64,000 bases of DNA, from assembly GCA_036898135.1 (NCBI GenBank), contig CM072513.1, positions 13,769,522 to 13,833,521 on the forward strand. Reading direction: 5' to 3'. A program made the translations under genes and the position numbers. Positions 1 to 9,909 of this stretch are shown one piece after another. The notes under the pieces were generated by a model. That model was not told the DNA's origin. It saw nothing but the letters and a program-made list of their open reading frames with translations, and did no database searches. Numbering within the stretch: position 1 is the stretch's first letter; each line of letters starts with the position of its first letter. The stretch is from Oncomelania hupensis (taxonomy: Eukaryota; Mollusca; Gastropoda; Littorinimorpha; Pomatiopsidae).

Positions 1-424
1 TTACACCAATGTGGGATACGTGTTAGAGAATGTTCCTCGATATTCCTCGCCCAAATGGGTAAGATAAGTACTCCATGTTTGTATTGCTTTTGTTTACTTG
101 TTTGATGTAACTATGCCGAAAATAAGGTGTGAAGGTGTCACGGACCGGTTTTATAATATTTGGGTCCGATGACTTTATATTATTGTGGGCTATTTCCCGT
201 GAGAAGATATAGAAATCTTTTCTTTCTTTTTTTTGTATCAAAGCTAAATTCTGATTGGTTTGAGCTGGTCAAAATTATATTCAGTCTTTTCTTGACTACA
301 CTAAGGAGTGGTTACTCTGGACTTCGCGCAGCTGTGTCTGCAGGTATATATTGTTTATTATTTGAAATGTTGTATTATTATAACAGTAATAGTATTTTTC
401 AAATGAATATATTGGTTTTTTAAA
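1..424. other. unassigned AT-rich sequence
   Basis: No gene, known repeat or structured RNA was recognised. The sequence is AT-rich with short A and T runs, including a 9-A run next to the SINE that follows. Short open frames here have no recognisable domain. Confidence 0.5.
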
Positions 425-797
425 AAAAAAGGTTTCTTCGTAACGTTTCGGTCGTTGGGTAGGGAAGCGTTTGGTAGCTCCCTTTTCTCTAAGCCAGCTT
501 TATGAGGGCAGTGCCTATTTTTTTACCTTCCTGCTTCATGAGGGCAGTGCCTATCTCTTCTCCCTTCCTGCTTTATGAGGGCAGTGCCTATCTCTTCTCC
601 CTTCCTGCTTTACTTTCCCTGGTTCTAAAGAGAGCCAGGCACCCATTCCTAGCTGGGTGGACTGGGGGGTGTCAGTGCGCTTGTTTCAATCCTTTTGTGT
701 CGTTTGTTGGTCACCCATCCAAGTACTCCCCCTTTCCGACGTTGCTTAACGTGAAACATTGCTAACGTGTGCTCTAACCACTGCAACACTGCGCCAC
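425..797 (-). mobile_element. 5S-like SINE, copy A
   Basis: Read on the minus strand, a head containing gcgcagtg and gttagagcac is followed by a block (complement of 709-752) that closely matches the internal promoter of animal 5S rRNA: gttaagcaacgtcgg, then agtacttggatgggtgacc. These correspond to the 5S A box/intermediate element and C box bound by TFIIIA. The body then shares its order of motifs with copies at 2119-2467 and 15390-15682. The 3' part carries a local tandem expansion of about 37 bp, starting near 497, 533 and 570. The 5S resemblance is visible; that the element is a Pol III-transcribed SINE is inference from its length, dispersed copies and the target-site duplication of copy C. 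No duplication could be defined for this copy. Confidence 0.7.
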
Positions 798-1255
798 AGA
801 GTTCTATAATTGGAACCTAAGAGGCTTAGTTATTCATTTACAAAATAATAGCCTATGGTTTTCACATTCTCCTTTTAGTGGGCTGGTTGACCCCCCCCCC
901 CCCCCCCCCCTCGTCAGAGAGAGAGAGGGCGATGTTCAGCTGTTCTTGTCAGTGTACACAATTGTCGTGGGAAATGTTTGAAGGTAAATTTACAATGCAT
1001 GTATTGTAGTCAGCTTTTATTTTAATCTATTTTGCATTTCTACACAGCTTCTAGGTTTTCTTAAGTTCTTTAGACGCCTAAGGAACGGGGAGGGGTGGTG
1101 AGGGGTGGGGTAGGTGTCTGTGTGCTGGGTGTTTTACCGAACAATTTAAATAGCGTACATCCATTCTTAATTGTAAACAAGTTGAGCGGGCAGGGCAGGG
1201 CAGGACAAGAAGCATGTGAGCGCTTCAGCCAAAACATTCGAATGGTATAACAGCA
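798..1255. other. unassigned sequence with poly-C tract
   Basis: A run of about 19 C residues (891-910) is followed by a short GA tract. No gene or known repeat was recognised. Confidence 0.5.
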
Positions 1256-1483
1256 TATATGTTTATCCTATCCTATTCTATCCCGGAACTCTGAGTCGTT
1301 GGGGCACCAAAGATGATCGTTTAACCAGCATATTCCATCTATCTCTGTCATCAGATACCCTGAAGGCTTCGCTCAATGTCAAGCCAATCCATTCTCGAAT
1401 GTTGTCCTCCCACCTCTTTTTCGGTCTCTCCCTTCTTCTACCTCCTTGCACTGTGCCTTGCAGGGTAGTCTTTATATGTTTAT
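1256..1483 (-). mobile_element. RTE-like LINE, 5'-truncated copy 1
   Basis: Minus-strand 3' end of the window's commonest LINE family: the tail (a run of tatcc/tcctat units) lies at 1267-1285 and the coding end at 1300-1470. The body is 1267-1472. It is flanked by the 11-bp direct repeat tatatgtttat at 1256-1266 and 1473-1483, a clear target-site duplication. Only about 200 bp of the 3' end was inserted. Its translation would contain the conserved C-terminal region of the family but is interrupted. Confidence 0.85.
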
Positions 1484-1544
1484 TGTTAAAGAAAATATAA
1501 ATATAGCACGAATGGCAGTATTAAACATGTTATAGATACGCCAG

Positions 1545-2118
1545 TGGGCGCCTGTAGCGGCTTGAGTTAGATCCTGTATCGACCAGCGCCTGTAGCGGCT
1601 TGAATTAGATCCTGTGTCCACCAGAGCCTGTAGCGGCTTGAGTTAGATCCTGTATCCACCAGAGCCTGTAGCGGCTTGAGTTAGATCCTGTATCCACAGC
1701 GCCTTCAGCGGCTTGAGTTAGATCCTGTATCCACAGCGCCTTCAGCGGCTTGAGTTAGATCCTGTATCCACAGCGCCTTCAGCGGCTTGAGTTAGATCTT
1801 GTATCCACAGAGCCTTCAGCTGCTTGAGTTAGATCCTGTATCCACAGAGCCTTCAGCTGCTTGAGTTAGATCCTGTATCCACAGAGCCTTCAGCTGCTTG
1901 AGTTAGATCCTGTATCCACAGAGCCTTCAGCTGCTTGAGTTAGATCCTGTATCCACAGAGCCTTCAGCTGCTTGAGTTAGATCCTGTATCCACAGAGCCT
2001 TTAGCTGCTTGAGTTAGATCCTGTATCCACAGAGCCTTCAGCTGCTTGAGTTAGATCCTGTTTCCACAGAGCCTTCAGCTGCTTGAGTTAGATCCTGTAT
2101 CCACAGAGCCTTCAGCTG
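1545..2118. repeat. 37-38 bp minisatellite, about 15 units
   Basis: About 15 tandem units each contain cttgagttagatcctgtat. The first three units are 38 bp, later ones 37 bp. Unit sequence drifts from left to right: gcgcctgtagcggc, then gcgccttcagcggc, then gagccttcagctgc, so neighbouring units are the most alike. The same core is found once, untandemised, in retroposon tails at 19050-19080 and (complement) 49940-49965, which suggests the array grew from such a tail. It ends exactly where SINE copy B begins. Confidence 0.92.
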
Positions 2119-2467
2119 CAAGGTGTTCCCGTACCCTTTCTGTCGTTGGGGAGAGAGGCGTCTGGGACCTCCATTTTCTCTAGGCCAGCTTAATGAGGGC
2201 GGTGCCTTTCTCCTCTCCCCCGCTGCTTTTCTCCTCTAACCCCGCTGCTTTACCTTCCTCGGTTGTAGACAGATCTAGGTACCTATTGACAGCTGGGTGG
2301 GCCGGGGCAGGTCGTGCGCTGGTTTCAGTCCTTTTTATGTTTTGGTTTGTCGTTTGGCGATTGCCTTCCATGCATGGTCACCCATCCAAGTATTAATCCT
2401 TCCTGACGTTGCTTAACAGGAAATAATGCTAGCCTGTGCCCTGACCAATACACTACTGCTCCATCCT
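2119..2467 (-). mobile_element. 5S-like SINE, copy B
   Basis: Second minus-strand copy of the family at 425-797. The complement of 2376-2420 gives gttaagcaacgtcagg and aatacttggatgggtgacc, again matching the 5S rRNA internal control region. The body shares the bottom-strand motifs for gcaccgccctcattaagctgg and a gaggtcccagacgcctc-like end with the other copies. It abuts the minisatellite at its 3' end. No target-site duplication was found. Confidence 0.7.
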
Positions 2468-2929
2468 ATACCAGGCATTAAACAAATAAACTAAATAAAT
2501 AGTTGTTTTTTAAAGGTCAAGATATTTAACTCTAAAGCTGGCCCCGAGCAAGGGAAGAAGGAACAACGATCACCACGTCGCCATCTTAATAACAGTGATC
2601 ATCATCATCGTATCGAACAGGTTGTCGCCGCGCCACAAGGGCGGTCCTTCTTTCTTCATATCCTCAACAACCGACAAGTCACGCTACCACTGTGAGCTAT
2701 CGTAACAATGCCGGACATGCGTCAAGGGTTACAGTTTAGGAGGTTCTGAAAACAATGTTACGGTCCCTTTCATAACTCTGTTGGTCTGCCTGCCTGGACC
2801 CACACTACATGTATGTAATAGTAATGTTGGGTGTAGATGTTAAACTGTAATGTCCATTCTTCACCATCACTACTGTAGAACATTAGTAGGTGCACTATAC
2901 AGCTTTCATTCATTCTTTACTTCTTCCTC
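2468..2929. other. unassigned sequence
   Basis: No gene or recognised repeat. Contains one short CAT-rich stretch near 2596-2612. Confidence 0.45.
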
Positions 2930-3184
2930 TTCTTTTGATGATGATGATGATGATAATGATGATACTGATGATGACGAGGGGGGTGGTGGTGATGGTGGTG
3001 GTGGTGGTGATAATAATAGAGGTGATTCTGCAGATGATGCTGTTGCTGTTTGCAACTGTTGTATTTCTTCTTCTTCTTCTTCTTCTTCAGCACACCAATG
3101 GATGCTGTTGCTGTTTGCAACTCTTCTTCTTCTTCTTCTTCTTCTTCTTCTTCTTCTTCTTCTTCTTCTTCTTCTTCTTCAGCA
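2930..3184. repeat. GAT and TTC trinucleotide repeats with a duplicated segment
   Basis: A GAT/GGT-rich stretch (2935-3030) is followed by two (TTC)n tracts (3065-3090 and 3121-3181). Each TTC tract is flanked by gctgttgctgtttgcaac upstream and agcacaccaatgg downstream, so a segment of about 80 bp that includes the microsatellite was duplicated in tandem. Open frames across it are translated repeats, not genes. Confidence 0.9.
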
Positions 3185-4084
3185 CACCAATGGCTAAAGG
3201 ACCGGCCACACTGACCTGTAGCACCCGGCCACTTGTGTTACGCTTATGAATTCCTTATGTATTTCCTTGCGTACTGGCTAACGTAAAATTTCACAACGAT
3301 AGCGCATGTTTGATTTCTTCTGCCAAAATACATGACCAGGTAAAACAATACCTTGAAAAAGCTGTGATGTGATAAAACTGCTTGATAAAAGTGGATCAAA
3401 CCTGGCCTTCGGACAAAACTCCAGTAGGCTAAGATGTGACAGGTAAAAGGTTTACAAGCGAATGACCAATCCGAAACGAGAGTGTGACGTCACGAGTCTA
3501 GAGGTCAAGCTAAACTCCTCCCACGCGCATGATTAGACGAGTTGTCTGCTACACACGACAAGGCAAATGAATTCACTTGTTGCGTGTCGATCTGAGTACA
3601 GTTGTTTCATATTATAGTCAAATCGTGAAAGAGTACATTACATCGTCATGAAAAATTGCCTTGTTGTAGTGAACTTACACAGCTACACACGTTTATACAT
3701 TCTAACCAAGTCGTGATAAACATGGCGCTACTACATCCGACTCAATGCATTAGCCGTAAATCATAAGCCAAATATGGCCATAACCTCATAAGGTTTTCTT
3801 GCGGCTGTCAAAATTCCGGTCAGTGAAAAATCTTATAACCCAATGCATAAACAGTAAAACAAAACATAAGCCAAATGTAGCCATTACTTAATAAGAGAAG
3901 CGTTGTGGTTATCTATCTTCTTCTTCGTCTCCTCCTCCTTCTCCTCTTTCTTCTTGTTCTTCTTCTCATGTTGTTATTTTCAAAACACCTGTGGCTCATA
4001 CTAAGACCGTTTCGGTCACTGGTGGTGACCAAATGCGTGGCGTGTCTATGGAATTCCCTTTGTAAAATATTTATTTGTATCACT
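3185..4084. other. unassigned sequence with a short internal duplication
   Basis: No gene recognised. Two related segments, cataagccaaatatggcc near 3762 and cataagccaaatgtagcc near 3863, are an imperfect duplication about 100 bp apart. A CT-rich stretch lies at 3915-3965. Confidence 0.45.
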
Positions 4085-4440
4085 TTCAGCTAAGTAATAT
4101 TTATTTTGAAGCATATTCTCTAAATAATCATTTGTTTACAAACAATGTAAGATTTCTCTAAATAAAATAGTTTCTTCGTAAATAACTTATTATTTACCTA
4201 AACAAGATCCAAATCATAATACAGGGGAATAAGGTATTGTTGCTAAATATGGAATTACTATTAATGCATTATTTAGAAGATTGTGTTAAATAATGTGGGT
4301 TTTTTAAAATTGTTCTAAATAATGATTTATTTACCTAATGCATTATTTATAAGAATTTCTAAATAATGTATCATTTAGAAGATTTGCTAAATAATGCATT
4401 ATTTAGGCTACGTTCATTATTTAGGGGATTCGCAGGTGTA
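4085..4440. repeat. AT-rich array of short palindromes
   Basis: Degenerate repeats of ctaaataatg and its complement cattatttag occur through the block. At 4387-4406 they form the perfect 20-bp palindrome ctaaataatgcattatttag. Half-sites are repeated at 4087-4140, 4255-4290 and 4310-4380. No coding frame is present. Confidence 0.8.
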
Positions 4441-5372
4441 TGTCGTATTACTGTGAGGTTATGTGGTAGTGATAAGAAAATTGCGAAATCGTGATTTTGC
4501 TCTGTTTGCGATTTAAAATGAGGCAATTGCTTTTATAAACTTCATTTTTTTAATCGTTCGCAGCAGTATTAATATGCATGCAAAATGCAACGATAACGGC
4601 GCCGTAAAAGAGGGATCCATCATTATTTCTGCTTTGGCGTCATTTCCTTCAGAGTACTTCCGCCAGTCCGACCCTGAAATCCCTGGTAGCTTCCAATAAG
4701 CTGAAACTTTCCGTTTGAAATTAGAACATAATTCAACTCACAAGAACAAACGAAAACACGGTCTTAACACAGTTTTTGGGTAAACAAATGCAGAAAAGAA
4801 AGCTTGTTTTTTTTTTAAAATTCAACCGGATATATTAAAAATACGAACACTCCCGCACAAAACTGACCTTGACCTTTCGTTTGAATTCGGGAGGTTACAG
4901 ACATTTTATCTTCGAATTTGTGAAGTGACTTATGTTGAAAAATAAATAATTAAAACACAATTTGGGTACACAGTCTGGAAAGACCTTATTCAATTTAATT
5001 ATAGAATTTAATTATAGAAGTTTATATAATACAATTATAGCATTTAATTATAGAAAGCAGTAAAATTATAAAAACAAAGTTTTCAGTCGTACCCTGGAAT
5101 CCCTTAAATAATCAAAATTGCACATTGGCGTGGCTGTCATGAAACTGTGTTACACGGGCCTACTTTGAGAGCGAAAAGCCAGCGCCGTGTGGCTAAAAGT
5201 AGCCCTTAGGCTGTTGTGCTGGGCCAGTTTTTGACGTCACAACGTCCACAACTGCTTGTTTTTATCATCAGTGTATTTTTACCTTGGTGGACACGAAACA
5301 TAACCGGCAAGACTGTGGACGCGGTATTGGCTTTCTACTAACTATATCCTACTCCTTCAAAATACCTCAGGT
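4441..5372. other. unassigned sequence, AT-rich tandem motif
   Basis: No gene recognised. At 4985-5060 the motif aatttaattatag is repeated about four times with variation. The rest is unique-looking. Confidence 0.45.
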
Positions 5373-5374
5373 AA

Positions 5375-5400
5375 GTCTCTTTTGTTGTTGTTGTTGTTGT

Positions 5401-5452
<52 letters not shown>
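5375..5452. repeat. (GTT)n microsatellite
   Basis: About 25 TTG units with one early interruption. Confidence 0.95.
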
Positions 5453-5453
<1 letters not shown>

Positions 5454-5659
5454 CGTCTTCAGCTTTGTCAGTGTGTTGTTCGTGTGGCATTCGAATAAAA
5501 TTAAGACCGTAGGCCTATCACTGTTATCGATAATCTGTACTTTTATAGTGCAGCTTTCGTCAGCCTACTATTTTGCTTCATCAAGTTCATGCTTGTAGAA
5601 TATCTCATTTGTTGTCGTCAAGTGCTTTGCGGTTACGCGGTGACTGTCTTCATGCTGAG

Positions 5660-5955
5660 TGTGTGTGTATGTGTGGGTGTGTGTGTGTGTGTACTATGTA
5701 GTGTGAATGTGGAGTGTGTGTACTATGCAGTGTTTTGGTGGAGTGTGTGTACTATGTAGTGTGAATGTGGAGTGTGTGTACTATGCAGTGTTTTGGTGGA
5801 GTGTATGTACTATGTAGTGTGAATGTGGAGTGTGTGTACTATGTAGTGTAAATGTGGAGTGTGTGTACTATGTAGTGTGAATATGGAGTGTGCGTACTAT
5901 GCTGTGTTATGGTGGAGGGTGTGTTCTATGTAGTGTGAATGTGGAGTGTGTATAT
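5660..5955. repeat. 29-bp minisatellite
   Basis: About nine units of the form tactatgtagtgtgaatgtggagtgtgtg (29 bp), for example starting at 5692, 5721 and 5750. Two variants, gtgaatgtggag and gttttggtggag, partly alternate, giving a partial 58-bp higher-order pattern. A short GT tract precedes it. Confidence 0.88.
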
Positions 5956-6009
5956 TGATTGATGACTTTGTATTGAGTCCTCGTAGTTACACAAGATACA
6001 TGGCAACAC

Positions 6010-6216
6010 CAGCTTGGCTGATGACGACGGCGAGCTGTGCAGAAATAATAATATGGTGGTGGTGATGCTAATGATGATGATTATGATGATGAATATGGTG
6101 GTGGTGATGATGATGAATGTGGTGGGTGATGATGATGACGACGACGATGGTGATGAATGTGGTGGTGGTGGTGGTGATAATGATGAATGTGGTGATGATG
6201 ATGAATGTGTTGGTAG

Positions 6217-6283
<67 letters not shown>

Positions 6284-6365
6284 TAATTAATGCGGTGGTA
6301 GCTGTGGTGGGTATGATGATGATGATGGTGACGATGGTGGTGGTAATAATGATGAGTATTGATGA
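6010..6365. repeat. GAT-rich degenerate trinucleotide tract
   Basis: Mostly GAT/GGT/AAT units with a pure (GAT)n core at about 6217-6282. Long frames on both strands here (poly-Asp, poly-His) are translations of the repeat. Confidence 0.93.
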
Positions 6366-6535
6366 TTGATTAAGTCTAACATCACTTCGGTGAATAAAAG
6401 TTAAATGAAACACAAAAAACACATGATGATTGGTGATGATGATGACACATTGTCTGTGTGCTGTTAGCACACCCTGTCGCTACCAAGAAAACCTTCCTTT
6501 ACTGACTACGCTTTTTCGCTCTCACACATTTCTCA

Positions 6536-6536
6536 C

Positions 6537-6623
<87 letters not shown>

Positions 6624-6645
6624 AGAGAAGAGACAGAGACAGAGG

Positions 6646-6677
<32 letters not shown>

Positions 6678-6678
6678 T
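6536..6678. repeat. (AG)n microsatellite
   Basis: About 70 dinucleotide units with late interruptions (gaca, gaga). Open frames across it are repeat artefacts. Confidence 0.97.
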
Positions 6679-7439
6679 ATGAATATGTCCCGAACAGAAT
6701 AGTTGACGAGAATGCAAATGTAAGAAAATAATGTTTAATCCTTGATAATTCATAAGTCCTTCTAGAAATAGTTTTACTAATTTTTAAAATATATTGCAAC
6801 CAAGATAGATTATTGTCAAAAATCACGCCAAGACGTTTATGACATTGTACTTTTTCAACTGTTTTGTTGCAAAGTTTTAAGGGAGGAACTTTGCCTTTTT
6901 TGTCTCGTTGTAATTAGCATAGATTTTGTTTTGTCTGAAATAAGTGTCATGTGATTAAATTCAGTCCATTCCTGTAGTTCATTTGCTCCATTTTGCATAG
7001 AGGATGCTAAATTACGCATGTAGGTATTCTTGGTGTGTAATGTGGTTTCATCCACAAAGAGCTCACAAGATGTAGAAATATGAAGGGGAAAATCATATAT
7101 ATATATATATATCACACTGTGATTTTTGTTATTGCACTTCTCTCTTTGAAATATGACAGATTTTTGAAGATCAAGGGATTTAAAGCTAATACCATGTAAT
7201 TGTAATTTACGTAAAAGACGTCATAGTCAATTACATCAAAAGCTTTTGCAAAGTCAACGATATTGCTCGGGAAAGTTTGTGCTCATTAACATTATTAAGC
7301 CATTGTTTTATCATAGATGTAAGAGCTGTTTGACAAGATTGCTTAGCTATGAAGCCAATTTGATTTTCATGTAAGAGGTTGTTTTTTTGTGAAATGATTT
7401 AGAGTATGGTTGTTAATGTGTTTTTCAAGCGGCTTGGAT

Positions 7440-7545
7440 AAGATAGTATCGAAATATATCTATAATTTGATGGGTCAGAACTATCCTATCCTAAGATAGT
7501 ATCGAAATATATCTATAATTTGATGGGTCAGAACTATCCTATCCT
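7440..7545. repeat. tandem duplication of 53 bp at an RTE insertion point
   Basis: Two identical 53-bp units (7440-7492 and 7493-7545) contain host LINE sequence ending in gggtcagaactatc followed by the start of the RTE tail (ctatcct). Because the duplicated unit includes the tail, it arose after, or during, the RTE insertion. Confidence 0.9.
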
Positions 7546-7649
7546 ATCCTATCCCGTAACTCCAAGGTCGTAGGGGCACCACATATGATTGTTTAACCAG
7601 CGTACTCCATCTTTCTCTGTCCTCAGCAACCCTCGTGATCAGAACTATC
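7528..7649 (-). mobile_element. RTE-like LINE, 5'-truncated copy 2
   Basis: About 100 bp of the family's 3' end (7539-7638), minus strand, beginning with the tatcc tail and followed by the complement of the conserved 3' coding end. It is flanked by tcagaactatc at 7528-7538 and 7639-7649. The insertion splits the older CR1-like LINE, whose frame resumes at 7650. Confidence 0.9.
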
Positions 7650-7959
7650 ACCGGACTTAAAAAGCGGAATAATTTTAGCTTGTTTAAACATGACAGGAAA
7701 ACATGATTTGTCAATGCATACATTGTAGTTTTAATATTTTACCATCTAGTTCATCAACTCCTTGTTAATTTGTTTGCTTCAGGTTTCTTAGCGTTTTATA
7801 AACAAATTCTGTTGACAAAAAAGGAATTTAGTTTTTGTTTATGATGTTTTTGGACTGACAGAATTCTGCTAATTTATGTAGATTATTGTCTTTTGATTGG
7901 TCGGAAGTTATTATTCTATCTGGCGTTTTGACAAGAGAGAGGGAGAGAGAGACATTGCT

Positions 7960-8040
7960 TTGTTGCTTGATGATGATGACAATGATGACGAAGACGACGA
8001 CGACGACGACGACGATGATGATGATGATGATGATGATGAT

Positions 8041-8081
<41 letters not shown>

Positions 8082-8123
8082 GATGATTGATGATTGATGA
8101 TGATGATGATGATGATGATGATA

Positions 8124-8164
<41 letters not shown>
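7960..8164. repeat. compound (GAT)n/(GAC)n microsatellite
   Basis: GAT, GAC and TGAT units over about 200 bp. The long poly-Ile, poly-Ser and poly-His frames on the minus strand are repeat translations. Confidence 0.96.
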
Positions 8165-8166
<2 letters not shown>

Positions 8167-8738
8167 CTGTAAACATGTAGGCTGCATGATGTAGTAAGGA
8201 AGGTTGAGGAGTGGGGCGTAACTAAACTATTGATGTAATATGTATGATCGGCAGTTAACTGCTGTACAGTACAGAGCATACAGCAGTAACCTGCTCTGTA
8301 CACTGGTACATTGAGGACGTAGGTCAGCCGTACAGATCTTTGAGGTAATTAATCAAATGTGTTGTGTTATTGTATTGTGGTATTGTGTTGTATTGTGTTG
8401 TCAGTGTAATTGGTCTGTGACACAGACTAACGTTTTTTAGGAGACAGAGGCTGTGAACTACAGTATAGTGTTGCTACGTTGGCGAATAAATAATGAACTC
8501 TAGCGCGCCAAACATCGACTACCTACAGAATTATGTTTAAGGCTACAGCCGAAAAAATACATAAATATTTCGCGAAAGCTCCGTACGGGGACGCCGAATG
8601 AACGCCGCACTCCCAAAGCCAAAAACAATAGTTTCCCCAAGGTTACGCTCCGGAACTAATACTTCAAACTACAAACATTTCTCTCTCTGTTCTACTCCAT
8701 CTTCTTCACGCCCATCTCTCTCTCTCTCTCTCTCTCTC
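8165..8738. other. unassigned sequence ending in a CT microsatellite
   Basis: No gene recognised. A TATTGTGT-rich stretch lies at 8357-8402. The CT microsatellite at about 8715-8738 is the insertion site of the Gypsy element. Confidence 0.5.
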
Positions 8739-9379
8739 TGTTACGTTGAAACGAACGAAAGTGTGTCTAAAGCGCGCACGATAGATCTAATCGTTTAGTT
8801 TTGCAAAGTATTCAATAATGGAGTTTATTTACCTTTGATTTGAGTTTGCATTGTTGTTAGGAGAGGCTTTGTATAACGTTGATGATTTGCGTTAGTCGAT
8901 ATTGTTGGAGAATTTTCGGGATCTGCATGTTTATTACTGTCGATAGAAATTTCCCGATGGATATCGAAGGTCGTGAATGTTCCCGGAAGTAGAGGAAATG
9001 TGTATGACGTAAGCCAGTGATGACGATCTTTAGTTCGATTGGTGGCAGTGCGTCATTTCTACCGTGTACCAAATTGTTCGAGAAGAGAGAGAGGTTATTT
9101 AATCGTGTGCCGAGTTGCTGTTGAGAGATAGTAAAGTTGTTGATAGTGATTTAAAGAGTTGCTGTGAAAGTTGTTGAGTTGAGTTGAGAATTGTATGCAG
9201 TTGTTGATGTGTGCTGAATAAAAAGTGGAAAACTTCATACGTCGACTTTGTGACTTGTATGCTGCTTGAGCGGGCTGCGTGAATAAACGAATCTGAGTTA
9301 CACACCTTATCAGGACTTCAGCATCGGGGCTGAATCAGATACTGATAAAGAAAACACCATCATCAAACGGAGTGTAACA
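8739..9379 (+). repeat. left LTR of the Gypsy element
   Basis: 641 bp, TG...CA ends. Contains a TATA-like ttatttaat at about 9093-9101 and AATAAA polyadenylation signals at 9217-9222 and 9282-9287. Compared with the right LTR it has two substitutions, one extra A in the A-run after AATA, and lacks a 2-nt insertion near 9060. Confidence 0.96.
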
Positions 9380-9909
9380 TTTTGGGGGTCAAGCCGCGAT
9401 TCACGCCATAGCCAAGGGTTCAACTGCTACAACAAGCGAGTCAACGTTACGAGAGGCAGTCATCGAGGGTAGCCGCCATCAAGTTGCGTCGAGAGGGGCC
9501 AACATACTGGGACTACATCCGATAGATTCGGGTTGACTGCAAGGGCGTGTAGTCGCTGAAGAGTTGCTTCGTGAGCGAACAACAGATCGGGACTACGTAG
9601 CTGCCGCAAGACTACGTCGAGGGACAGTCTCGGAGCTACATCGCCAGTATTAGAGAGAGCGACGAGCGGACGTCGCGTCTACTTCAGCACAGGAGCGTAT
9701 ACATCAACACCAGCGTGGTGCAGCGTCGCATACGACGAGGACAGCGGGGCCTGCGTCAGCGAAGGCGACTAGTGACAAGCATCAGCGCTACTGCAGAAAG
9801 CGTGCTGTTCTAGAACAGTCTAGAAAGGTACAGCACAGTCAAGAACTTTCAAGAAAAAGAACTTTCCAGAAAAGAACTTTCTTGAAAAGAACTTTCCAGA
9901 AGCATCAAG
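9380..9909 (+). promoter_or_regulatory. Gypsy leader with candidate primer-binding site
   Basis: The leader starts tttgggggtcaagccgcg just after the LTR. TGGGGGTCAAGCCGCG at 9383-9398 is at the expected place for a tRNA primer-binding site and begins with TGG (complement of tRNA CCA); I cannot name the tRNA. The last 70 bp before the start codon repeat the motif aagaactttccaga three to four times. The start context atcaagATGG is good for translation. Confidence 0.55.

Larger units (their letters stand above)
6690..7960 (-). pseudogene. CR1-like LINE reverse transcriptase, decayed
   Basis: Translating the minus strand gives recognisable but broken reverse transcriptase: a region before the RT core near 7800-7960, SSDPSNYR and ENQIGF-like motifs between 7350 and 7480, LFVDETTLHTKNTYM (an altered FADD box) near 7040, TKSMLITTRQKRQ near 6910, and IFDNNLSWL near 6800. 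The order is that of a non-LTR retrotransposon read right to left. Stops and frameshifts are frequent, so it is non-functional. It is interrupted by an RTE fragment at 7539-7638. The clade (CR1/Jockey group) is judged from motif style only. The 3' end on the plus-strand side is lost against the AG tract. Confidence 0.8.

Noticed and set aside
709..752. 5S rRNA gene
   Set aside because: Only the internal promoter part matches; the rest of the 5S sequence is missing and the block is part of a repeated SINE body.
6081..6470. Poly-His and poly-Asp frames at 6.0-6.5 kb and 7.8-8.3 kb
   Set aside because: Simple translations of GAT trinucleotide repeats.
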